Assembly: GCA_035532215.1 (NCBI GenBank)
Contig: DATKRK010000096.1
Span: forward strand, 1 to 36,937
Length of the DNA stretch: 36,937 bases
Direction of reading: 5' to 3'
DNA from: JAICIG01 sp035532215
GTDB lineage: Bacteria; Planctomycetota; Planctomycetia; Pirellulales; JAICIG01
Shown here piece by piece: positions 15,943 to 24,600 of the stretch (positions are counted from its first letter, which is position 1; each line of letters begins with the position of its first letter). A program made the position numbers and the translations under genes. The notes below the pieces were generated by a model. The model did no database searches. It saw only the letters and a list, made by a program, of their open reading frames with translations, and had not been told where the DNA came from.

Positions 15943-18174
15943 TCAGCGCCGCGCCGTGAATTGGTCGAAATACGACGCTTGGAATCGGCGCCATGAGGTC
16001 AAATGCTTGTAGAAGCGCCGGCAAAGCTCCGGATGATCCGAGGCGCAATTGCGGACTTCTTGCGGATCGTGATCGCAGTCGTAAAGTTCGAAATCGGTCG
16101 TCGCGGCAAGAAATTTGTAGGCGCCTTCGCGCAAGCCATAGACCGGCCGAACTGCAAACTTGTCGATGAAGTAAGCGCGCGGCGAACGCCGCGCAGCGAA
16201 CATGCTCTTGCCTTGCCATTCGCTCGGCGCCGCCAAGCCGAGCAAGTCGACGATCGTCGGCGCTAGATCGACATGTTGGCCAATGACATCCATTTGCTTG
16301 CGCATCGAAAACAGCTTGGGGCTGACGATGACCAGCGGCACGTGCAAGCTCGAATCGCGCAAGTCGCGCGCGCCGGACATATCTTCCTTCGAGCTCAAAC
16401 TCTGACCATGATCGCCTGTGACCACAAGGATCGTGTCGTCCCAGAGTCCTCTGGTTTTCAATCCGGCGACTAGCTCGCGCAGCATCTGATCGGCTGCCCG
16501 GACCGCCGCGCGGAACCGGCGCGTTCGAGGGCGGCCGGACTCGCCTTCGCCGGATGGTTCGCCGGCGTAGTAGGGATAATGCGTCTGGTAGGTCCAGATC
16601 ATCAAAAAGAAAGGTCGACGGCTCTGTACGCGGTCGATCCAACGCAGCCCGAATCTGCCCAGCCGGAGGTCATCGATGGCGTCCCCGTAACCCAAGTCCT
16701 GGGCATCCAGCGCCAAGTCGAAATGCCGCGATGCGACATAGTCGTGAATTCCCCGCCCGCGGAAGGTCTGACTGACGAACGCCGTTCTATATCCATGCTC
16801 GCCGAGCACCTGAGCCAGGTCGGGAGCGTCAATGCCGGGATTCTCCCAGGTCGTCAACTTCGCGTCGGAACGCGGGAAAAGGGACGAATTGATCGCTACG
16901 ATCGCCTCGGCGGTCAACGGGGCGTGAGCGTAAATGTTCGTGAACACGAGCCCATGCTCCGATAACTCCTCAAGCGTCGGAGCATCAGTCCCTGCGCCGC
17001 CGTACAAGCGGAGAAAATCGGCTCCGACGGATTCGAGCACCACGAGCACGACGTTCATTCCGGTCCCCCGCGCCGGCGCCCTTTCGCATGGCGGTTGTGG
17101 AATTCGCGATTCGCGCGCTATGGGGCCGAATTCGTCGAACCAAACGGGATCGAGCGTCAACTCCGAGCCGATGCCCTCGACATTCTGCAGGCAGGAACTG
17201 ACGAATAACAGGTGCGGGTTCCGGCGTTCTTGCCGCTCGTCTTCGGCGCGCCAATACCAGGCGAGCAGCAACAGGGCGGACGTCGGCAACAAAATGGCGC
17301 GGCGTCGGATGATCCGACAGGGCTCGATCCAGCTACGTCGGGGAAATCGCATCAACAGGCACGGAGCCAGGAAAAAGCCGCATCCGACGCCCACGCACTT
17401 GGCAACCCACAGCTTGGAGATGGATGCTCTTACGCCCATCTCCAACTCAGTCAGCCCTCCCGAATGAAAATAAAGCGGATAAGTCAGCCATGAATGAAAG
17501 GTGCGCCAGAGTTTGAGATTCGCCACGGCGTAAGTCGCCATGAGCCCAAACAGCAACCAAACCGCGAAAACGACGACATTGCTGACCCGCCGGCTGTTGC
17601 AACCGGCGACGATCGCGCCTGCGGCCAGGCAAACGACCAGAGTGATCGCAGCATCCTCGTACAAGGCAAGCAACGACTCCCAGACCCATTTCATCGGGCC
17701 GGCGATCTCTAGATGTCCCCGGTCGACGGAAACCTTGAGCGCCGTCGCCTTCACCGCCGCCATGACCGTCAACAGTCCGATCCACGCTGCTGTAATTGAC
17801 GCCAGCGCCAATTCTCGTGCATTGGCGTCGTTTCGGCCGGTCGCTAGGTGGGCAACCCGTCGGCAATCCTTTGAATCAGCTCCCTGGTAGGTCGTGGGCG
17901 CATATTTTCCAGCAACTCGACCAGTTTCCATGGCGAGCGATTCCATTCGCAGGTCCAGGATCTGTAACTTGACGGCGGCTTCCACCGGGCGAACTGCGGA
18001 GCACAGGGCGAGCGCTGCTCTCGAAGGCTCTATATTCTCTGAAACGCGACTACCGTCCGAAAGCGCGCGCGATTCTGCTCTGAGCAACCCTCTCGCGGCG
18101 GCCGCGCTCCCGCGTCCCTCGGGGTCTCGGTTGGCCGCAGGCCTTCCTTTAGGCAACCGCTGCGAATCATTCAA
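15943..18174 (-). CDS. Sulfatase-superfamily membrane enzyme, LTA-synthase-like
   Basis: 743 residues if started at 18174. The first membrane helix begins only near residue 120, and starts at 17946 or 17931 (667 or 662 residues) are plausible. About five membrane helices are followed by a large extracytoplasmic domain. Metal-binding landmarks are MNVVLVVLESVGADF (E at about 381) and VVTGDHGQSL (DH at about 588-589). The nucleophile position reads APLTAEAIVAINSSLFP (T at about 421), a Thr as in phosphoethanolamine and lipoteichoic acid transferases, not the CxPSR motif of true sulfatases. A transferase of phospho-groups onto surface glycans or lipids is more likely than a sulfatase. Confidence 0.85.
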   Translation of the reverse strand: MNDSQRLPKGRPAANRDPEGRGSAAAARGLLRAESRALSDGSRVSENIEPSRAALALCSAVRPVEAAVKLQILDLRMESLAMETGRVAGKYAPTTYQGADSKDCRRVAHLATGRNDANARELALASITAAWIGLLTVMAAVKATALKVSVDRGHLEIAGPMKWVWESLLALYEDAAITLVVCLAAGAIVAGCNSRRVSNVVVFAVWLLFGLMATYAVANLKLWRTFHSWLTYPLYFHSGGLTELEMGVRASISKLWVAKCVGVGCGFFLAPCLLMRFPRRSWIEPCRIIRRRAILLPTSALLLLAWYWRAEDERQERRNPHLLFVSSCLQNVEGIGSELTLDPVWFDEFGPIARESRIPQPPCERAPARGTGMNVVLVVLESVGADFLRLYGGAGTDAPTLEELSEHGLVFTNIYAHAPLTAEAIVAINSSLFPRSDAKLTTWENPGIDAPDLAQVLGEHGYRTAFVSQTFRGRGIHDYVASRHFDLALDAQDLGYGDAIDDLRLGRFGLRWIDRVQSRRPFFLMIWTYQTHYPYYAGEPSGEGESGRPRTRRFRAAVRAADQMLRELVAGLKTRGLWDDTILVVTGDHGQSLSSKEDMSGARDLRDSSLHVPLVIVSPKLFSMRKQMDVIGQHVDLAPTIVDLLGLAAPSEWQGKSMFAARRSPRAYFIDKFAVRPVYGLREGAYKFLAATTDFELYDCDHDPQEVRNCASDHPELCRRFYKHLTSWRRFQASYFDQFTARR

Positions 18175-18280
18175 CTCTCGTTCAAGACGGGGACGAAGTT
18201 AGGCCGATCTTTCCGACGATGCCGATCTTGGGGACCTGCTTGCGTGACGCCGAGGCGCATCGCCCGGCAAGGAGGTGTCG

Positions 18281-18742
18281 ATGAGCCTTTCGATCTCGGG
18301 CATGGGCGCGGCGAGCGCGCCGCAAATTGTCTCGGGCGCCAGCAGCTATGCCTCGCCGACCGCCAAGATGACGAGTCTGTTTGGGCAAATCGACGCCGGC
18401 AACACCGGCTCGATCACGCTGGGGCAGTTTCAACAAGCGTTCGCAAATTCAAACCCGCCGGCCAGCTTTCGGGCACAGGGCGCCAACGCCATCTTCAATC
18501 AACTCGATCCCAGCCAAACGGGCTCGGTCTCGAAGGCCCACTTTGTCCGCGGCATGACCGCGCTGATGAGGTCGTTCAAAACCGCGGGTTCCCGCAGCGC
18601 AGCAGGCGCCCCGATGGCGTCAAGCTCCAGCGACGCGGCGTCGCAGTCGCTGGGCCAAAGCTTACAGTCGCTCTTGCAACTGGGGAGTTCGGCCCCGACG
18701 AACAATAGCGGCCTGGGCGCCCAATACGACGCGAGCGCATAA
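18281..18742 (+). CDS. Small EF-hand protein upstream of apbE
   Basis: 153 residues. The ATG at 18281 follows a perfect AAGGAGGT, which an alternative GTG at 18275 would overlap. Two EF-hand-like units are visible: LFGQIDAGNTGSITLGQF (residues 33-50) and IFNQLDPSQTGSVSKAHF (about 70-87). The loops lack several acidic ligands, so calcium binding may be weak. The N-terminus is Ser/Gly-rich with no signal peptide, and contains VSGASSY (17-23). The C-terminus is Ser/Ala/Gln-rich. The apbE gene follows after 41 bases, so they are probably co-transcribed. Function is unknown. Confidence 0.8.
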   Translation: MSLSISGMGAASAPQIVSGASSYASPTAKMTSLFGQIDAGNTGSITLGQFQQAFANSNPPASFRAQGANAIFNQLDPSQTGSVSKAHFVRGMTALMRSFKTAGSRSAAGAPMASSSSDAASQSLGQSLQSLLQLGSSAPTNNSGLGAQYDASA

Positions 18743-18783
18743 TCGCGGCGGCGGCGAATCAACTTGCATGGGGAGTTTCGCAG

Positions 18784-19716
18784 TTGCTTTCACTTTACAG
18801 CTTCCCGTTCTCGGCGATGGGGAGCAACTGCGCGCTGCACCTTTACGCCGCCGAACGCACAGACGCCGAATGCATCGCCCAAGACGCCGTCGAAGAAGTC
18901 ATGCGCATCGAGCGTCGCTATTCGCGCTATCGCCCGGACAGCGATCTGGCCGCCATCAATCGGGTTGCAGAACAAGGCGGCTCGATCGACGTCGACCAGG
19001 AGACGTCCGGTGTGCTCGACTATGCGTTTGCCGCCTACGAGATGAGCGGCGGGCAGTTCGACGTCACTTCGGGATTGTTGCGCAAAGCCTGGGATTTCAA
19101 GTCGGGCCGCCTGGCCGATCAAGCAGTTCTCGACGCCTTATTGCCTCGCGTCGGCCTCGATAAAGTCCGTTGGAACGCGCCGCGGCTGGAGTTTATCGTT
19201 CCCGGCATGGAACTCGATTTCGGCGGGTTGGGGAAGGAATACGCGGTCGACCGGGCCGCGGAGGTCTGCCTGGCAAGCGGCGCCGAGCACGGCGTTGTCG
19301 ACCTTGGGGGCGACATTCGCGTGATCGGGCCGCACCCCAACGGCGAGGCGTGGAAGATGGGCATCCGAGACCCGTTGAATCCGGGCGAGATTGCGGTGAC
19401 AGCGACCATCGAGCGAGGGTCGCTCGCCACGAGCGGTGATTATGAGCGCTGCATCGAAATCGGCGGCATACGCTATTCACATATTTTGAATCCTCGGACG
19501 GGCTGGCCCGTTCATGGGCTTGCATCGGTAAGTGCGATCGCCGACCGGTGTCTGGTCGCAGGCTCCGCCTCAACTATCGCGATGCTCAAAGGATTTGACG
19601 GAATTGACTGGCTAAGGAAGCTGGGAGTCGATTACCTTTGGATCGACGACGCTGGCGGCCGCAGTTGCGCTGGATCATTTGACGTCCAGATGCGATGTGC
19701 CTCTACTCGCGTTTGA
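18784..19716 (+). CDS. apbE: FAD:protein FMN transferase (ApbE family)
   Basis: 310 residues. ApbE splits FAD and attaches FMN to a Thr or Ser of an exported redox protein. The likely start is the TTG at 18784, with GGGGAG about 8 bases upstream. The family landmarks are AMGSNCALHLY (11-21), SRYRPDSDLAAIN (47-59), GGQFDVTSG (about 89-97), LDFGGLGKEYAVDRA (about 140-154), GVVDLGGDIRVIG, GSLATSGDYER and YSHILNPRTGWPV. These match the conserved ApbE core. The usual N-terminal signal peptide or lipobox is absent, so this form may be cytoplasmic or have a different start. The flavoprotein target is not obvious in the window. Confidence 0.95.
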   Translation: MLSLYSFPFSAMGSNCALHLYAAERTDAECIAQDAVEEVMRIERRYSRYRPDSDLAAINRVAEQGGSIDVDQETSGVLDYAFAAYEMSGGQFDVTSGLLRKAWDFKSGRLADQAVLDALLPRVGLDKVRWNAPRLEFIVPGMELDFGGLGKEYAVDRAAEVCLASGAEHGVVDLGGDIRVIGPHPNGEAWKMGIRDPLNPGEIAVTATIERGSLATSGDYERCIEIGGIRYSHILNPRTGWPVHGLASVSAIADRCLVAGSASTIAMLKGFDGIDWLRKLGVDYLWIDDAGGRSCAGSFDVQMRCASTRV

Positions 19717-20311
19717 TCCATCCTAGCGAACGTCGCTAGAATCGGCCGCATCGTAATGCGGCGGTTGTCGAGGCCATCTCGCTCCCTGTGCCGATCGCCT
19801 GGAGCGTATCGGTTCCTTCTCCAGCGCGGCCAGGCGGCCTCGCTGGCAGCGCTGCGGGCGGCATTCCGACAGATGTGGGGCGTCGATCTGCGTGAACTGC
19901 TTCGTCATCCAGTGCATGGGCTGCCAGGCGATCAAGCAAGGTCTTGTCGTCTTGGATCGTTCTTGTATCGTTCGATTTTCGAGGTGGTTGGCGATTGCAT
20001 GAAGGATGAGGCCGTAGCGGGCCAGGAGAAAGAGCTCGCTCGCTGCCTAAAACCCGACCTACGAACTGGGGATGAAGAACTTGCCTCGTCCAAGCGGCGC
20101 GCTTGGGGGAATAGGTAGATCGATTCGCCGAGAAACTTTCAATCTCAGAAGTCATGGCGGCCGATAGGCCGAAAAGTCGGGTACTGCCGCCTGAGGCCGA
20201 GCAACGGCCGCGTTGAGTCTTGCAGCATTTTGCGAGAGCGATCCAATCTCGCTCGGCCTTGGCGGCATGAGGCCGGGCGAGATTCTCCAAGCATGTGGAG
20301 CACCGCCAATC
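19717..20311. other. Non-coding or decayed stretch between apbE and a methyltransferase gene
   Basis: Several frames are open for 100-250 codons on both strands here, but none has a recognisable domain, good start site or conserved-looking composition. The simplest reading is decayed DNA. A minus-strand frame around 19740-20060 would encode a basic, Arg/Pro-rich product that I do not recognise. Confidence 0.35.
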
Positions 20312-20908
20312 ATGAATCCTTTGTACGCGAAGTCGGTCATTGTTTTGGCGAATGTTCTCATGATCGCCATCCGCGCGCCGCACGGGAGACGGAGCCGCGA
20401 GACTCCCGTGGCGAAAAGCCGAAAGGGTGCGATGGAGGTTGTCCTGCTGAAGATCGCATTGGCGACGTATTTCCTGACGCTGGTCTGGGTCGCGACGCCC
20501 TTTCTTGCCTTCGCGGACTATCCGCTGCATCCGGTTCCGTTTTGTGCTGGCGCCCTATGTATGGCGATTGGGATGTGGCTTTTCCGCCAGTCGCACAATG
20601 ACCTCGGCGCCAACTTCTCAATGTCGCTTGAAATGCGCAAGCGACACCAGTTGGTTACGCACGGGATTTACCGTCACATCCGCCACCCGATGTACCTGGC
20701 GTTCTTCGTCTATCTGACAGGTCAGTCGTTGGTTCTGCCGAACTGGTTGGCGGGGCCGGCCGATGGCGTGGCAATGCTTCTGCTGTTTGCCTTCCGCGTG
20801 GGCCCCGAAGAACGCATGATGTTCGAAGAATTCGGGACGGAGTACGGGCAGTACATGGCAGCGACCGGACGGCTGACGCCTAGACTAAGGTCTCTGCGAC
20901 GCTGGTGA
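20312..20908 (+). CDS. Isoprenylcysteine/phospholipid methyltransferase-like membrane protein
   Basis: 198 residues from the ATG at 20312 (GGAG about 11 bases upstream). Four hydrophobic segments can be seen (about 8-21, 43-65, 75-92 and 126-165). The SAM-binding signature of the ICMT/PEMT superfamily is clear: LVTHGIYRHIRHPMYLAFF (residues 114-132), then PEERMMFEEFG (165-175) and YGQYM (178-182). It differs from the NnrU/MddA-like protein at 10.2-11.0 kb, so the window holds two members of this superfamily. The substrate is unknown; prenylated or phospholipid headgroup methylation is the family role. Confidence 0.85.
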   Translation: MNPLYAKSVIVLANVLMIAIRAPHGRRSRETPVAKSRKGAMEVVLLKIALATYFLTLVWVATPFLAFADYPLHPVPFCAGALCMAIGMWLFRQSHNDLGANFSMSLEMRKRHQLVTHGIYRHIRHPMYLAFFVYLTGQSLVLPNWLAGPADGVAMLLLFAFRVGPEERMMFEEFGTEYGQYMAATGRLTPRLRSLRRW

Positions 20909-21017
20909 TGGAATCCGCGAGATGTGCGGCCAATCTGTACAACCGCTACGTCCCGTCGATGGGAATGAATCTGAGGGCTGGGGGTACGCCGGAAGCAAAT
21001 GTACACGGCGGCCAGTT

Positions 21018-21129
21018 AGCACCGACGATTAAATAAATTCCCTACACGCAACCACTCGGAACTTCAATAGCGGGGCGAGCTTAGGGGGATTTCGCCCCAG
21101 TTCGAGGGGGGTGTTGAATCCTCGGTGCT
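21018..21129. repeat. Inverted-repeat-bounded element, copy A
   Basis: A 112-bp non-coding element. The ends AGCACCGACGA (21018-21028) and TCCTCGGTGCT (21119-21129) are inverted repeats (10 of 11). Inside, AAATAAATTCCCTACACGCAA (21031-21051) matches copy B at 29547-29567 in 20 of 21 positions, at the same offset (13) from the left end. CAATAG also sits at the same offset (47) in both. An internal stem, GGGGCGA/TCGCCCC, is possible. It lies about 480 bases upstream of the DUF11 gene. A MITE-like repeat or a structured RNA are the two readings. Confidence 0.75.
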
Positions 21130-21284
21130 TCTCGTCCCGGCCACGGTCTTCCTGCTCTTGTTGACGGGCGCTTGCTTCCGCTCGGACGCCGACCGGCTCT
21201 GCCGGACCGGATAAGAAATCCAAGATGCCTGAGAGAATTCGCGCGCGCTTCTCTCCCCCTTGCCCCGTTTTCCTTAATAGTCGA

Positions 21285-21434
21285 ATGAATGTGCAGGCCA
21301 GCGGCAACTTCACGCTCTTTCCGGAGTCGCGTCCCACAGCGGTCGTCGTCTCTCACGAGCGCTCGGGCACGCATTTCCTAATGAACCAACAGTCGGCAAT
21401 CGGCCGAGACGAAATCGGTTTGGCAGCCGGTTAG
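21285..21434 (+). pseudogene. Remnant of a sulfotransferase gene (N-terminal piece)
   Basis: From the ATG at 21285 the frame reads VVVSHERSGTHFLMN at about residues 20-34. This is the 5'-phosphosulfate-binding loop of sulfotransferases (pattern S-x-x-RSGT-x-x-L). Homology-like sequence stops at about 21386, after which the frame runs through unrelated residues to a stop at 21434. A complete enzyme needs over 200 residues, so this is a truncated relic. The break lies between inverted-repeat element copy A and the DUF11 gene. Confidence 0.5.
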
Positions 21435-21494
21435 CGTGTTTATGCGGCCTATCCCGTCCCGTCATTCGTTCCTGCCTGAGTCGAATCCCGTTCC

Positions 21495-21607
21495 GGTCGA
21501 TTTTTTTAGCGATCGCTGGCAAAGATAAACATAATAAAAGCTCAATCATAATACTTCTGAACAATGCACCCAGGTTTCCGTCAACGACAGAGCAAGGCGC
21601 CTTATTG
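21495..21607 (+). promoter_or_regulatory. AT-rich promoter region of the DUF11 protein gene
   Basis: After GC-rich surroundings, the segment 21500-21575 is strikingly AT-rich, with -10-like ATAAT/CATAAT words near 21531 and 21550. A perfect 10-bp palindrome, AGCGATCGCT, lies at 21508-21517, and another, AAGGCGCCTT, just before the start codon. It is the likely promoter and leader of the giant secreted protein; exact boxes are uncertain. Confidence 0.4.
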
Positions 21608-24600
21608 ATGATTTCTGATATCCGCAAGCCCTTTTATAGCAAACGGATCACACGCTCCCGCCAAAGCGAGATCTACCGCCGAACACTTGGCATCGAGTTG
21701 CTTGAACGGCGTGATCTATTGACGTCCGTCTCACTCACCCCGGTCAAGGACAATTCGCTGATCGAGTACCAGTATCCCCAGTACAGCGGAGGTGCGTCCC
21801 AGTACATTTTTGTGGGTCTTGAGCACTTTTCATTGACCCCCATGCGAGGCCTCGTCGACTTCAACGTTGCCGGCAGCATTCCCGCGGGCTCGACGATTAA
21901 CAGCGTGTCGCTCACCGTGACGATGGAGTTGACCAACTCGACCACCGTCGTAACCCCCACGGTAGGCTTGCATGACGTATCGCAGAATTGGGGCCAAGGC
22001 ACGGGGATCCCGCAGTATTTCATGCCGCCGTTTGCTCTGACCACGACCAATGACGCGACCTGGACGAACACCTTTTATCCCAATCAATTATGGAAGACCC
22101 CTGGCGGCGACTTCTCCCCCACGGTGAGCGGCACGGCGGTTTTCGGGGCGGACGGAACGACCTCCACGTTCAGTTCCACCTCGCAAATGGTGGCCGACGT
22201 CCAGAGTTGGCTGAACAATCCGAGTGCCAACTATGGCTGGTTGATGCTGGGCGACGAGACCCAGAACTCGGGCAAGATGATCGGTTCCATGCACTCTTCC
22301 AACCCGCCCACGCTGACGATTGATTACACAGCCCCCGCGCCGAAGGCAACGCCAGACCTAGTCATCTCCGGCAGCCATGCAGGCAATTTCCGGCAGGGTG
22401 ACAGCGCCGACCAGTACGCACTGACTGTCAACAACGCGGGCGCCGGGCCGACGAGCGGGCAGGTGACGGTTACCGACACGCTGCCCGCGGGGCTGACTCC
22501 GACCACGGCCAGCGGCGCCGGCTGGAATGTGAGCATTTCTGGCCAAACGGTAACGGCCACGCGCAGCGACGCGTTGGCCGCCGGAAGCGCCTTCCCCGCG
22601 TTGACCGTCAAGGTCGGCGTCGCCAACAATGCTCCGGCGAGCGTCACGAACACCGCCGCCGTGTCAGGCGGCGGCGAGACCAATACGTCCAACGACACGG
22701 CGAACGACCCCACGACGATCATTCAGGCGGCGGACTTGACAATCGGCGTAAGCCACGCCAGCCAGTTCCGGCAAGGGGATAGCGCAGACAACTACACGAT
22801 CGCCGTGAACAACGTCGGGCCGGGCTCGACGAGCGGCCTGGTAACGATTACGGATACCCTGCCGACGGGATTGACGCCGACGGCGGCCAGCGGCACGGGA
22901 TGGACGACCAGCATCGCTGGGCAAACGGTAACGGCCACGCGCAGCGACGTGCTGGCGGCCGGCGCCAGCTACCCGCCCTTGACCGTGACGGTCCGGGTTG
23001 AAAACGACGCTCACCCAAGCGTCACGAACACGACCGCCGTTTCCGGCGGCGGCGAATTGAACACCGCCAATGATACAGCCAATGACCCGACTTCGATTGT
23101 CCAAGCAGCCGACCTTACGGTTAAGAGCAGCCACGCCGCCAGCTTCCAGCAGGGTAACAGCAACGACAGCTATACGATCACGGTCAGCAATGTCGGTTCC
23201 GGGGCGACGACAGGTCTGGCGACCGTGACCGACACGTTGCCGGCGGGGTTGACGCCGACGGCGGCCAGCGGCACAGGTTGGAGCACCAACATCGTCGGGC
23301 AAACAGTCACGGCGACGCGCAGCGACGCGCTGGCGAGCGGGGCGAGTTATCCAACCTTGATCATCACCTTGTCCGTCGCCAGCAACGCGCCGGCCAGCGT
23401 CACGAATACGACCGCCGTTTCCGGCGGCGGCGAATTGAACACCGCCAATGATACAGCCACGGATCCCACCACGATTACGGCGCCGGCGCCGGATTTGGCC
23501 GTTACGGAAAACCACACTGGTAATTTTCGGCAAGGGGATAGCTCCGACGCGTATTCGATCGCGGTGAGCAACGTAGGATTGGTTGCGACGAACGGCCAGA
23601 TAAGCGTCACCGATACGCTGCCGGCCGGTTTGACGCCGACGGCGGCCAGCGGCACAGGCTGGACTACCAGCATCGCGGGCCAGACGGTCACGGCCACTCG
23701 CAGCGACGCATTGGCCAGCGGCGCCAGCTTTCCGGGCTTGACCGTCACGGTGAGCGTCGCCGATAACGCGCCGGCCAGTGTGACCAACACGGCCACGGTT
23801 TCCGGAGGCGGCGAACTGAACACCGCCAACGATACGGCGAATGACGTAACCGCCATCGTGCAAGCGGCGGACTTGACGGTAAGCGCGAGCCACTCAGGCA
23901 ATTTCGAACAGGGGGACAGCGCTGATAACTATACGATCACCGTCAATAACGTCGGCGCGGGACCGACGACGGGACAAGTGACCGTCACCGACACGCTGCC
24001 GGCCGGTTTGACGCCGACGGCGGCCAGCGGCACGGGCTGGACTACAAGCATCGCGGGGCAGACGGTCACGGCCACTCGCAGCGACGTGCTGGCCGCCGGC
24101 GCCAGCTTTCCGGGCTTGACCGTCACGGTGAGCGTCGCCAACAACGCGCCCGCCAGCGTGACCAACACGGCCACGGTTTCCGGAGGCGGCGAGCTGAACA
24201 CCGCCAACGACAGTGCGAGCGACCCGACGACGATCACTCCGCCGCTCCCCGATCTGACCATTGCCGCGAGTCATTCCGGCGATTTTCGGCAAGGCGACAG
24301 CGCCGACAACTATACAATCACGGTCAATAACTCCGGCCGCGCCGCAACCACGGGCCAGGTGACGGTAACCGACAAGTTGCCGACGGGTTTGACGCCGACG
24401 GCAGCCAGCGGCGATGGCTGGACGACCAGCATTTCGGGCCAGACGGTCACGGCCACTCGCAGCGACGCGCTGGCCAAAGGCGCCAACTATCCGCGCTTGA
24501 CCGTCACCGTAAGCGTCGGCACGGACGCGCCGGCCGACGTTACCAACACGGCCAGCGTCTCAGGCGGAGGCGAAGCAAATACGGCCAACGATTCGGCCAG

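Noticed and set aside
19736..20530. A 264-codon minus-strand frame between apbE and the methyltransferase gene
   Set aside because: It overlaps the 5' part of the clear methyltransferase gene and gives a basic product without recognisable domains or a good start.
21018..21129. Known riboswitch such as c-di-GMP or cobalamin
   Set aside because: The conserved boxes do not match the consensus of the riboswitch classes I can recall, and the internal hairpins are not the same in the two copies.
21508..21517. HIP1-like octamer GCGATCGC
   Set aside because: A single palindrome of this type is expected by chance in GC-rich DNA; it is mentioned only as part of the promoter region.
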